Under the pieces are notes generated by a model. The model was not told the DNA's origin and searched no databases. It worked only from the letters and a program-made list of their open reading frames with translations. Both the position numbers and the translations under genes were made by a program. 64,000 nucleotides of DNA from Trema orientale (taxonomy: Eukaryota > Streptophyta > Magnoliopsida > Rosales > Cannabaceae): NCBI GenBank assembly GCA_002914845.1, contig JXTC01000003.1:1800509-1864508 (forward strand), in the 5' to 3' direction. Below, piece by piece: positions 22,875 to 32,921 of the stretch (the first letter of the stretch is position 1; each line of letters starts with the position of its first letter).

Positions 22875-24284
22875 GTGAAAATTTTTGCTAAGATAACTTT
22901 ATAGAAAGTGGATGAGTAACACTTTTTATCTTCACATGCCAAATCCCTAGAGAGCAGAGACCCGTGGAAACTTTTGAGCAAAGATGACCCAAAAATTGGG
23001 TTTTGGAATCCAACACCAAAAGGAAGAAAATAAGCCAAAAATTGTGATCCACCGACCAAGTTATAAGTCACTCCAAGTCCAACATATGAAAGTGGGGATT
23101 CCCTTTGAAATTGGGAAGAGTGGCAGCCAATACACCAAGAAAGAACTACCAACGGTAAAATGGTAACCAATTAAACACACATGAAAACGAATATTTAATT
23201 TAATTTAACCCCATAAGAAAATTTTAATAACGTAATAACAGAAAGGTCATTAAATTTTATTGCATAATGTTGGAATCTGAATGGACATTGACTGACCTTA
23301 ACATCAAAATTCCACTTTGTTGGCCTTCTTGTTCCCATTAGGGTTGAAATGCAAAAAAGTGCTTTCATTTGGCTATTAAAAGCGTACACTACGCAAAAGT
23401 GCTTTACAACTATATATTTCATTTATTTATTTATTTATTTGTTACCTATTTACCTTTCTTGACTTGACTGCAATTTCCCTTTGTTGTTTAAACGTTGAAA
23501 TATTGCAACCCTTACCATATTTTATTTCTTCTTTTACCCCATATAAACAACAAAAATATCTTTGAACTCCTTGAGTCTTGCCATTGAATTGATTGAACTA
23601 TTTAACAATTTTTTTCACTCGTTCAATACATTAGGGGTTATTGTGACAGAGAAACCTACATTCTAAATTAACCGTTAGATTATAATAAAAAATATGTCAA
23701 AATCAAATAATGGAAAATTACTTCTTTTTTTCCCCTATGCTAACCCCGGATTTTCTCATGCATATAGTACCCTTTTTCTTTTACATGTCATTCTACTAAA
23801 GAAGAGGATTCCTTTTGGGGTTTGGTGGCGTCTAATTTGGGGTTCATCTCCCTTTTCTTCAAAAAGAATTGCTTTAGAAGAGTACAAGGATCATTAGGTA
23901 CAACTTTCGTAAAGAGGGTTCACAAAAATTGATATTGGAGTTATTTTTAAAAGTTGTCCCCAGACTGCCTGATTTGCACGATTTAAGAACAATGCCACAA
24001 TTTGCACCATAATCTTCTCTCTGTTTTTTTTTTTTTTTTGCCCCACTTTAATGTCATAATGTAATTAGTTGCATATGTGAACCTATATCTAATCTTAATT
24101 GCAATGGTAATTACTCAACTAAATTGAAGTTGATGATTCCTTCAAAAAAATAAAAAAGAAAAACAAATTGAAGTTTGATGAAATTTAACCCCAAAACCAT
24201 ACTTCTTATAATCTATTAAAGATATTTAATTTAAATTTAAGCTTTTTTTATTGATTACGTACGATATAAATGAAGAAGTATGAT

Positions 24285-24320
<36 letters not shown>

Positions 24321-24342
24321 GAGAGGAGAAGTATGATAGTTA
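22875..24342. other. Gene-poor stretch
   Basis: Opposed open frames at 22847-23170 (minus) and 22984-23166 (plus), and one at 23694-23897, have no recognised domains. A TTTA repeat lies at about 23420-23442 and a run of about 31 T at 24286-24315. Nothing else could be supported. Confidence 0.35.
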
Positions 24343-24518
24343 TTTACTTATTTAGTTAAGATCTCATTCACAAAAACTTTCTCGTAATGTAAAATCCTTC
24401 GAAGACTGCCAACAGTTCTATTCATATGCTTTACTTACTTAGTTAAGATCTCATTCATAAAAACTTTCTCGTGATGTAAAATCCTTTGAAGACTGCCAAC
24501 AGTTCTATTCATATGCTT
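24343..24518. repeat. 88-bp tandem duplication
   Basis: Two units (24343-24430, 24431-24518) share AGTTAAGATCTCATTCA and GACTGCCAACAGTTC and differ at a few positions only. Confidence 0.85.
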
Positions 24519-26330
24519 AACCATTAAATACTCAATAACAAAATCAACAATCAAATTTGTTTTGGTTTTCGTTTTTTCAGGGGATAAATCAAAATCAAAT
24601 TCATACACTATATACTGATAATTTTTTTGTCATATGTGTACGTATTTAAAGAACGAACAATTTTGTAAATGGGAACAATTTGCGTGCTTATATTTTCAAC
24701 CCCTTTCTCTGAGATTTTTTTTTTTTTTTTAAATTCTGAAATTGATCGTCAGAAACATGCTAGCATGGATGGCTATCAAATTTACCCATTAAAAAATGTT
24801 TCTAAGGGAATAATTTTCTCCAAATTGATCGCCAATATCAAATCAGAAGGAATAATTTTGTTATTATTTACAAATCTAATATATAAATTTGTCATTCTTG
24901 AAAATGCTGGACAATACAGAGAAAAATACAACATGCTAGGGATGTGAAAAATAAAAAGAAAAAGAAAATCAATGAACTGATCAACCAATTTTCAATTGAA
25001 AAAAAAAAAAAGAAAAAAACTGAAACCAATTTTTTTTAGTGAAAAAACCAAAAAAATTTAAAACTGAAGAAACCTTTCTTTAAAAAAAAAAATAAAATGA
25101 ACTAATTTTGCTTGGTTTGTATGTAATTGAGAAACGAAAAAAAACTACAACAACAATTAAACCGCTAAAAAACAATATGTGAAATATATGAAACATATTA
25201 TATATTTGTAATGAGTGACATTATTCATTTTTAAAATAATATTTGTATTATTATTATTATTATTATTATTAAAAAACCAAAATCCTTCTTACTCTTAGAT
25301 CAAATTGCATCCAGCCCTAAACTGAAAAAACAAAATAACCCAATCAACCGAAAATAATAATAAATAAAACCATATAAAATGAAATTATGAAATTGAATAA
25401 GTTTGGTTGATCCGAGTATAACAGATAACTAACCTACAACCTTCTAGTTGGATTGAGAAGTTAAGTATAATTATTGCATTGGCGAGAAAAATTATGAATG
25501 CAACGATAATGCTTTCATCGTATGGATGAAAGCATTTCCAATGCAATGTCAAAATTAGTGTATCTTTGATGCAATACTAAATCATTATGCTAATGCTATA
25601 ATTTAGCATATATATTTATAACACAATGTCATTTCAAATGCCAAATCTAGCACCAAATATAACATATGCAAAATTTTGGCTTTTAATGTACTTTGACTTT
25701 AATGCATTGGTAGTGATTCAATCTTTAAAAAATAATACAATATGTCATTCAAAGTTTGGAAAGCTATTGTTAATTATATTTAGTATATTCTCCTTATTTT
25801 CAGGTATTCAATTTAATAAAATATTTCGTGAAGCTAAAGAAACTGTGCATGGCTTAGCAATGTTTTTTCTTAAGAGTGAAGACGAACTAAGTTGATTGGA
25901 GGAATTCCCTCCTCTAATTCATTTTGTAGTCGTAAAAGATGTTCCTGTTTTATAATAACAAGTTCATTATTATCTATAAACAGAAAACAAAAAATAAATA
26001 ACAAGTACGTATGGTATTGAACATACTAGATAGATTTTTATCCTTTTTTTTTTATAAATATTTTTTCTATAACGATTTTTAGTTGACATGTATGAAGTCA
26101 AAAGAAAATGGAAATAAAGTTCGAAAGAGGGAGAACCTAAATCTTCCCTTTTGGAAGGCTGTTGAATACAACTCTTATATATTGCTATTGAAGAGCATAC
26201 TATGATGGCAAGAGTGTCACACTTTAACTCACAACAAAAGTAAGACATTCATTGCAATTATGTGATACATATTAACACATGATACTTGTTATTAGGGTTC
26301 ATGGATATTGACGTTGACCTAAATCTCCGG
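24519..26330. other. Gene-poor stretch
   Basis: AT-rich, with an ATT microsatellite at about 25249-25270. A short palindrome surrounds ATGCTTTCATCGTATGG at about 25508-25540. Open frames at 24669, 25626 and 25970 (minus) are AT-rich and lack domains. Confidence 0.35.
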
Positions 26331-26952
26331 CAGGGCCGGCTCAACAAATTCTGGGGCCTAAGGCGAACATTTAGAAAAAAATACTCTAAAATTAAATTGT
26401 ACTTATAAGAAATTTTTAGACGCATTTCTTTGAAAAAATTTTATTATTATTTCTGAAGATAGAAGACAACTTCTTTTAGATATATTGGTTGAGTAATAAA
26501 ATATGCAAATTATGATGTATTTTGACTTGATTAAATATATCAATAGCCAATTTAGTAGGAAAATTAACTTAACAACTGAAAGAATGTACGTTGAATAAGA
26601 AATTAATGACATTGAAAAGTTTTGGAAGAAATATGCTTTATAATGAAATACAATGAAATAAAAATAAAAATTTGTTCCAATTTTGGAAAGAAAGCAAGAT
26701 GCCTACCAATTTTTTTTTGCAATAAATAAAAAATTAATGAATTTTGGAAAAATACATTGACTTATTGAATCGAGATTAAAATTTTTGTAGTCTATTGAAA
26801 CTACTATCTATTATTTATATATTTTAAGCCTACGCATAGATATTAAGAACTTTTGAATGTGTGAAATCCTTAAAAAGAAATTAGTAATTTGGGGCCTTAA
26901 CTCGAGATGAGGCCTAAAGCGATTGCCTTAATGGCCTTACCCTCGAGCCACC
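26331..26952. mobile_element. hAT-type MITE with CAGGGCCGGCTC end
   Basis: The left end CAGGGCCGGCTC and the right GAGCCACCCT are degenerate inverse copies. GGGGCCTAAGGCG near the left faces AAGGCCATTAAGG-type sequence near the right end when inverted. CTCCGG occurs at both outer edges and may be part of a target duplication. CAGGG-starting ends are common among plant hAT MITEs. Confidence 0.5.
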
Positions 26953-27378
26953 CTCCGGTTTCTAGAGTTTGATGCATTGACAGTGATCAATTACTATTGA
27001 TGCATTTTGCTTCTTTTTTTTTTTTTTCTATTATCATGGTTAGCCACTAACACTTAGCTTAATTAGATAGTTATAGAACTAGGATTAGCTTATCTATTAG
27101 AGAAATTTTATACTCAGAGTTAATCTATTATTGTAAAGTTCACAGTTTAATATAGCATATTTGGTTTCTAAAACAAAATAATTTTGACTTTATTATCGTA
27201 TTTACAATTTTGAGATATTAAAACTCATACTTTCCCATAGTTAATCAATCACTTATATATTTATAAATAATCAATCATTACACTAACGGAGCAACCAATT
27301 ACAAAATTATTATACTAATTAATAAAATTAAAAACAAAATGGAGAATAGCATTATGCATCTTAGTAAATGCAATATAA
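26953..27378. other. Non-genic AT-rich DNA
   Basis: No gene, RNA or repeat ends could be recognised. Confidence 0.4.
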
Positions 27379-27592
27379 TTCCCAATCCAATAGGTATTTT
27401 TTTTAGCCGTTGGATCATTATCCAATGACTACTATAATTTGAGCAGTTAGAAAAAAAATAAAAATAAATACTCATTATTTAATATTTTTTCTCTCTATCT
27501 TTTACCATAAAAAAATGTGCATGATAAATTTTAATTAGACAAAACAATACATATAGATAAGTAAAAAAAAAATAATAATAATGGATTTGTAC
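27379..27592 (+). mobile_element. (TA)n-type MITE, copy d, degenerate
   Basis: It starts CCCAATCCAATAGG and carries CGTTGGATCATTATCC and a right end ATGGATTTGTAC. Here the flanks are AT-rich but not clean (TA)n tracts, and the right terminal repeat is eroded. Confidence 0.6.
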
Positions 27593-27988
27593 TCTTAATT
27601 AAAATACCTTAATCTTTTTCTTAGAAGTTTGAACCATGGCCAATTCAAGTTTCTTCACAAGCAATTTTCATAAATCATTTATTGTGATTGAAATCGAATA
27701 TGTTGAATCATCATCATCAAATCTGTTTTTTCGATCATGGTCGAATTACTTTGACCATTGCCGAGTTTGTTTTCGACCGGTATTGAATTTTTACTAAATA
27801 ATGAGAACGTGGGAATGATTTATTATTATTTTTCTATTTTTTTCATTTTTAAGTTATGCATACAATACGTGTATACTTAAAATTTGTAATCCGTAAATTT
27901 AATTATTTGTATAATACAATTAATTTTGAAACTATAAAAATAGGTTTAATAAAAGTGCAAATTTGCTACATAATATTATATTTGTTAC
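27593..27988. other. Non-genic AT-rich DNA
   Basis: Contains a short part of an open frame (from 27856) that runs into the next MITE and has no domain. Nothing else could be supported. Confidence 0.35.
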
Positions 27989-28463
27989 TGGTAGAGCTAG
28001 AAAATTTTATGAGAGGGGGCAAAAATACTAAGGCAGAGAAAAAACATATATTTTTTAACTCATTTCTCTTTAATTTAGCTTAATTTTTTTCTCTTATTTT
28101 CCCTCTTTATGAATGAGTGAATTTAATTGAGTTTTTAAAATTAATTTAGGTCCAAAAAATTTTGAAGAACTAAAAAACGAAGTTTGTTTTTTTTTTTTTT
28201 GCTTAACATTAATTTACTTAGGTAATTAAAGTTTTTAAGTATAAAGACATGAGAATGTGATTAAAACTTTATTTATCAAGTGGGGCATAACTTAAACTTT
28301 TTTTCAAAAAATATGTGAAATTTATAAATTAAAAAATTCAGTGGAACGAATAAGGGCATAATTGAATTTTTTTTTTTATATATAAATAAAACAGCACAAT
28401 TAAAATAAAAAAAAGTAAAGCGGTTCGGGGGCAATTGCCCTCCCTCGCCCCTACTGGGTCCAC
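27989..28463. mobile_element. MITE with GAGCTAG/GGGGGCAATTGCC ends
   Basis: The left part GGTAGAGCTAGAAAATTTT with GAGAGGGGGC and the right part GGGGGCAATTGCCCTCC with TGGGTCCAC have the look of a common plant MITE type. TATTTGTTAC and TATTTTTTTGTTAC flank the two ends and may be a diverged target duplication. Non-coding. Confidence 0.5.
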
Positions 28464-28854
28464 TATTTTTTTGTTACAATGTTTAATTTTATTCGTCACA
28501 GAATTTTTTATACTATTTACTAAAATTAAAATAAATAATTCTAAAAAAATCAGTGAAACATGATAAATAATAGCGAAAGAAATCTATTGTGATTATAAAA
28601 TTTATAAGTTAAAAAAAGAATAACGAAAAATAGCATTATAGATTAAAAAAAAATGAAATCTGTGAAAAATACCTTACAAGGATGAAAAGTTCTTCAATGG
28701 GTTATACGTGTATGATAAAACTTTCAATTAAAAGAATATGAGTATTTTTAAGTATGTTTGGCTAAAAGTACCTAATTCATAATTCAAAAGTACGTTTGAG
28801 TTTTACTGTTTGAGTATTACATGTGTGAATAATAGGAGTATCATATATATATAT
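28464..28854. other. Non-genic AT-rich DNA
   Basis: No features apart from a (TA)n tract at about 28842-28853 that leads into the next MITE. Confidence 0.4.
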
Positions 28855-28909
28855 GGTTCCTAATTTAATAGGTATTTTTGTTTTAACCTATTTATAGGTT
28901 GTCCACAAC

Positions 28910-29421
28910 TTATCTAATATCTCAAGAAATCAAATAAAGAGTGCTTGTTGGTTGAACTCAATTCGTAGTATCTAGCACATAATTTTTCCAATTAGCAATT
29001 TTCGGCTCTGTTTTGGTCATTTTTTAGGGAAAAAGTTCAAAACAAAGACTCATGCCCAAGTATGATAATCGTTAACCTCAACTGTATTGGCACGTGCTAG
29101 TAGCCACCATGCTGGCACGGGACGGCCATCGTGCCAGCACGAGACACGCACCTCACTTTGCACACGGAACTCGTAACTTGCTCCACATGTGCCCAAGTCT
29201 AGTAGCAACCGTTAACCTCAGCAGTTGCGAAAAATGCATATTTTCTTCTCTCTAAATCTTTTTATTTAATTTATTTTTCTTTAGACACACTTTCAAATGC
29301 TATAATGTACTCTTCATCTGTATTTTTGATCGAAAATTTAACCAAATTACTACAAATCAGGGACTATTTGTGCCAGAATTGAAACTTTGAGGATCAAATT
29401 GCCACAATTGTGATAGTTCAG
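28910..29421. mobile_element. Unclassified 0.5-kb insertion
   Basis: It breaks the MITE at TATAGGT/AGGTATT, leaving AGGT or GGT on both sides. It begins TGTCC and ends GTTC(A). Inside is a perfect 10-bp inverted repeat, TGCTGGCACG...CGTGCCAGCA, at about 29110-29140, and a duplicated segment around GCCCAAGT and GTTAACCTCA (about 29053-29080 and 29189-29220). No coding capacity. MULE-like or LTR-fragment origins are both possible. Confidence 0.45.
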
Positions 29422-29445
29422 GTATTTTTTTTAGCCGTTGAATCA

Positions 29446-29454
29446 ATGATATAA
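29446..29454. repeat. 9-bp target-site duplication, left copy
   Basis: ATGATATAA here matches ATGATATAA at 29634-29642 exactly. It flanks the MULE-MITE. Confidence 0.85.
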
Positions 29455-29633
29455 GAGCAATGCTATAAAGCACACCAGTGGTGCCTAGCACCATAATGAC
29501 GTGTCTGTTTGTCACTAGATGATTTAATTAATAAACTGGAACCCAGTATGCTCAATTATAATTATGATTAACCAGTGATAGACTGACACATCATTGTGGT
29601 GCTAGGCACCACTGGTACCATATAGTATAATTC
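29455..29633. mobile_element. MULE-type MITE, 179 bp
   Basis: Long terminal inverted repeats: the arm AGTGGTGCCTAGCACCA is exact and the outermost bases (GAGCAATGCTATA / GAATTATACTATA) are diverged. A perfect 9-bp duplication ATGATATAA flanks it, as expected for Mutator-like elements. It sits inside the (TA)n-flanked MITE copy e and is therefore younger. Confidence 0.85.
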
Positions 29634-29803
29634 ATGATATAATGGTTACGATAATTTAAATTGTTGGAAAAAAATAATAAAAATAAATACACATTATTTA
29701 ATGTTTTTCTTTCTTTACCTTTTATTATAAAAGTGTAACCAATTTTAATTAGACAAAATAATACTTATAGATAGGTAAAAAAATATATATAATAGATTAG
29801 TGC

Positions 29804-30447
29804 GCTTTAATTAAACTATTTAGGTTAATTTATATAGATAAATTAGTTATAAATTTGAAATTTTTTTTATGAATAAGTCCGTTTTCAAAATTTTTATCAC
29901 CACGAGGCTAGTATTATTTGGTTTATCGTTGTTTTGGTTTTTCCATAAAAGAAAACAATAAATGTTGGAAGAAGCGGAAACTCGAGGAGTTGTTTTTAAT
30001 AAATACTCCAAATGCATGCACCAGAATTGAGAAAGGGTAAGGGTATCTTTTTTCTTCCCCCGTTTATTATTCCGTAATAAAAAAAATATTCTAAGGGCAA
30101 TTCAGACATTTCATTGAAAAATGGATTGAAGTGATTCCGAGTCGATTCGGCTTTCGGAAACAAATTCGGGAAACTGAGAGATAAATTAGGAGAGTGACGA
30201 GACGAGACGAGACGAACGGTGGATGAAATACGCGACGCCCCGAAAGGGACTTTTTTGAGAGGGGGAAAAAAAAGAGCGACGTGGCACCTTTCCATTGGCT
30301 GATTTAACCTTCACACACACTCTCTCTCTCCCCCCTTAATGAGAGAATCTTTCTCGCCTTAAATTTCAATTCCATTTTCTATTTTTTCATTTTAATTTTT
30401 CTCTTTCAAAGTCCACATTTTCTCTCCCACCAAACACCTTTTCCCAC
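29804..30447. other. Upstream region of the HHO-type gene
   Basis: Contains a GACGA pentanucleotide repeat (about 30196-30217), a CT-rich block (30319-30335), and GARP-type cores GATTC at 30133-30137 and 30144-30148 and GAATCT at 30345-30350. No other gene was found. A minus-strand open frame at 29996-30295 has no domain. Confidence 0.45.
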
Positions 30448-30472
30448 TGTATATATATATATATATATATAT
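30448..30472 (+). promoter_or_regulatory. Possible TATA region of the HHO-type gene
   Basis: A (TA)n tract lies 180-200 bases before the start codon. It could act as a TATA box with transcription starting near 30490-30510, which would give a leader containing the GAA repeat. It may also be just a microsatellite. Confidence 0.4.
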
Positions 30473-30590
30473 TCTCGGCGTCGTATGATTTTTATTATAT
30501 ATATAACGAGTTTCCAAACAGTTTCTCATTCTCTCTATATTCTTTTCTCCCTTTCTTCTCAGCTTCCCTGAGAAATTTCTTGAACAAAAC

Positions 30591-30623
30591 GAAGAAGAAG
30601 AAGAAGAAGAAGAAGAAGAAGAA
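30591..30623 (+). repeat. (GAA)n microsatellite in the 5' leader
   Basis: About eleven GAA units end about 30 bases before the start codon. The frame through them is in phase with the coding sequence but has no ATG of its own (a TTG at 30580 opens it), so it is taken as untranslated leader. Leader GA/GAA repeats are common in plant genes. Confidence 0.8.
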
Positions 30624-30651
30624 AGATCTGAAAAGAGAGAAGTATTCCGAA

Positions 30652-32921
30652 ATGGGTTCGATTCCATCGGAACTGAGCTTGGATTTCAGAGCAAGTTTTG
30701 TTCCGAAAACGATCCACGATTTTCTCAAGGAGGTCTCCTCGATCGGGAATGTGCCGGAGAGGGCCTCGAAGCTCGACGATTTCGTCCGAAGATTGGAGGA
30801 CGAAATGAAGAAGATCGACGCATTCAAACGCGAGCTCCCTCTCTGCATGATTTTGTTGAACGATGGTCGGTCCCTGTTCTTTTCCAAATGTTATATTTCA
30901 ACTGGGTTTTCCTCTTTTTTTTTTTTTATGGTTTTAATCGATGGACGATTATGTGTTATATTTGTATATGCATCGAGTTTTTCGATTCAGGAAATGGGGA
31001 AATGGGTTTTTGATTTTTAATTAGTTTTGGCCATTGGTTTTGATTTTTTCTCCAATGGGTTTTCATATTTGAAGATATTGATTAATGGGTTTATTCCAAA
31101 CTTTAACTCTTGTTTTGGGTTTCAGCTATTCTAGCTCTGAAGGAGGAGTCAGCCCAATGTGGAGCACTAAATGCTCAACCAGTGCTCGAGGAATTTATAC
31201 CATTGAAGAAGGACTGTGAAGAGCATGAAGAAATTACCAAAAATAACAAGAATGAAAAAGACTCTAGAGATAAGAAAAACTGGATGAGTTCTGTACAGCT
31301 ATGGAACACGGATGATTTTCCCACTAGTGATATCACCACCAAGGATCTAAAGCAAAATTCTAAGACCCAAACTAAGGTACATGAGAAAATATTTAAACCC
31401 CGAAACGAGTATTGATGACATTTACCTTCCAATTGGGAAATATTGACACTAAATACCTCTTGTAATCCTTTATCTATGGCAGATTAATGAAAAACGTTAC
31501 GCTTTGGAAACTCAGGACCCATTTCAGAGTTGTAGGAATAGGACTACTGGAAGAGCTTTTGTACCGTTTCATAAACCATACTCTAGCTTTCCAGCGACTG
31601 TGGTGAGGAAGGACGATAAGGACGAGTTTCCGGTTCATGGGCTTTCTTTGCTCACTCCGGGATTAAAGAGTCCCAAGGAGGAATCAGGCTGCGGCGGCGT
31701 CAGATCCACTTCCGGGTCCGGCCGAGCGGTTTCTTCCTCTCCTGCCAATGTTCAATCGAATCCACGAACAGGGTCACAGCAGCCGCAGCAACAGGCTGCC
31801 CGTAAACAGAGAAGGTGTTGGTCACCTGAGTTGCATAGGCGATTCGTCAATGCCTTACAGCAACTCGGAGGTTCACAAGGTTAGGCATTGATACTCAAAT
31901 TGTTTCGTAGTCTTATGGCATAAAGTCCAGAATCTTTAATCTTGAACTTTAGTTGATTTTTTTTTTCAAAATAAAAAAAAAAAGAAAAAAACTCTTCTTC
32001 CTTTTTACTTTAGTTTTCAAGAAAAGGATTCTTAAGAATCTATGTGGAATTGGGTGTTTCTGAATGTTATTGAATGAGATGAATGAGATAAGTGTGACTG
32101 TTTATGTGATACTAGGAAATTGATTTGAATCTTGGTAAGAAACTAGAAATGGGAAACTGAGTATTTGTTGCTTAATTAAAACTCATAAATTTGGTGACAG
32201 CCCAATGTTAGACTTGATTGTCTCTGTGCACATAATAGTAGTCATTAACTGTTCTACTGTCTTTGTCTTATGATTATTATTTTGAAGTAGCTAATTGAAA
32301 GTTCTGGGACATTTTGCAGTGGCCACTCCAAAGCAAATTAGAGAACTTATGCAAGTTGATGGTCTGACCAATGACGAAGTGAAGAGTCATTTGCAAGTAG
32401 GTTCCGAATTTTATTTCCATTTTCTCTCTTGGGTTCCTGGAAAGAGTTTGAATATGGGATAAGAAAAAGTTCTTTCAAAGATACTAAAGTCTTAAGTGCA
32501 ATCTTTTTCCCAGACTTATGTTAATCCTTTACTAACCAGATGACAGTTTCAAAGTCTTGCTCCACTTTTGACAAATGAAATTCTGTTCTTGAAAGTTGAC
32601 TGAGTTTTCTTCTTTGTACTGCTAATCCAGAAATATAGACTTCACACAAGAAGACTTCCATCAGGCACCTCAGCAGCCCCTGCAAATCAACCTGTCGTTG
32701 TGCTAGGGGGCTTATGGATGTCCCCAGATCAATATGGTGATTCGTCAAAGGCTAGCAGTTCGCAGTCCGGTTCTCCCCAAGGTCCCCTCCAGTTAGCTGC
32801 AACTAGGGGTGGAAGTCCCACTACAGGGGAGGATTACAGCATGGAAGATGACGAAGATGCTAAATCTGAAGGCTATAGCTGGAAAACTCATATTCATAAA
32901 CCTGTGAAAGATGATGTATAG
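30652..32921 (+). CDS. GARP-type MYB transcription factor, HHO5/HHO6-like
   Basis: Five exons: 30652-30865, 31126-31376, 31483-31879, 32320-32396, 32631-32921, all with GT-AG introns, giving 409 residues with no internal stop. The N-terminus (about 39-74) is a charged coiled-coil-like helix ending in the [13 protein letters not shown] block typical of the HRS1/HHO family, followed by the [11 protein letters not shown] motif. The single MYB-like GARP domain spans about 263-320 ([37 protein letters not shown]). The tail has [10 protein letters not shown] and [11 protein letters not shown], shared with Arabidopsis HHO5/HHO6. Family members are nuclear and bind GAATC-type sites; many repress nitrate and phosphate starvation genes, and HHO5 is also known as an ULTRAPETALA1-interacting factor. 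Length and exon layout are normal. Start: the first ATG in frame with the family N-terminus [10 protein letters not shown]. Confidence 0.93.

Larger units (their letters stand above)
28855..29803 (+). mobile_element. (TA)n-flanked MITE, copy e, split by two insertions
   Basis: The left piece (28855-28909) reads GGTTCCTAATTTAATAGG; the core resumes at 29422 with GGTATTTTTTTTAGCCG and ends AATAGATTAGTGC at 29803. Compared with copy a, the missing part corresponds to two later insertions: about 512 bp at 28910-29421 and a 179-bp MULE-MITE at 29455-29633. Confidence 0.65.

Noticed and set aside
22847-23170. Minus-strand open frame of 107 codons, and the opposed plus-strand frame from 22984
   Set aside because: No recognisable domain and no splice partner. 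It starts in the end of a MITE, and composition matches non-coding surroundings.
25508-25545. Palindrome around ATGCTTTCATCG as a microRNA precursor
   Set aside because: The stem is too short and it lies in repeat-like DNA; no known miRNA sequence was recognised.
25626-25895. Open frame of 89 codons
   Set aside because: AT-rich and hydrophobic by composition; no domain and no conserved motif.
30580-30651. Lysine-rich N-terminal extension of the HHO-type protein
   Set aside because: It is the GAA microsatellite read as codons. The frame has only a TTG at 30580, and the family N-terminus begins at the ATG 30652.
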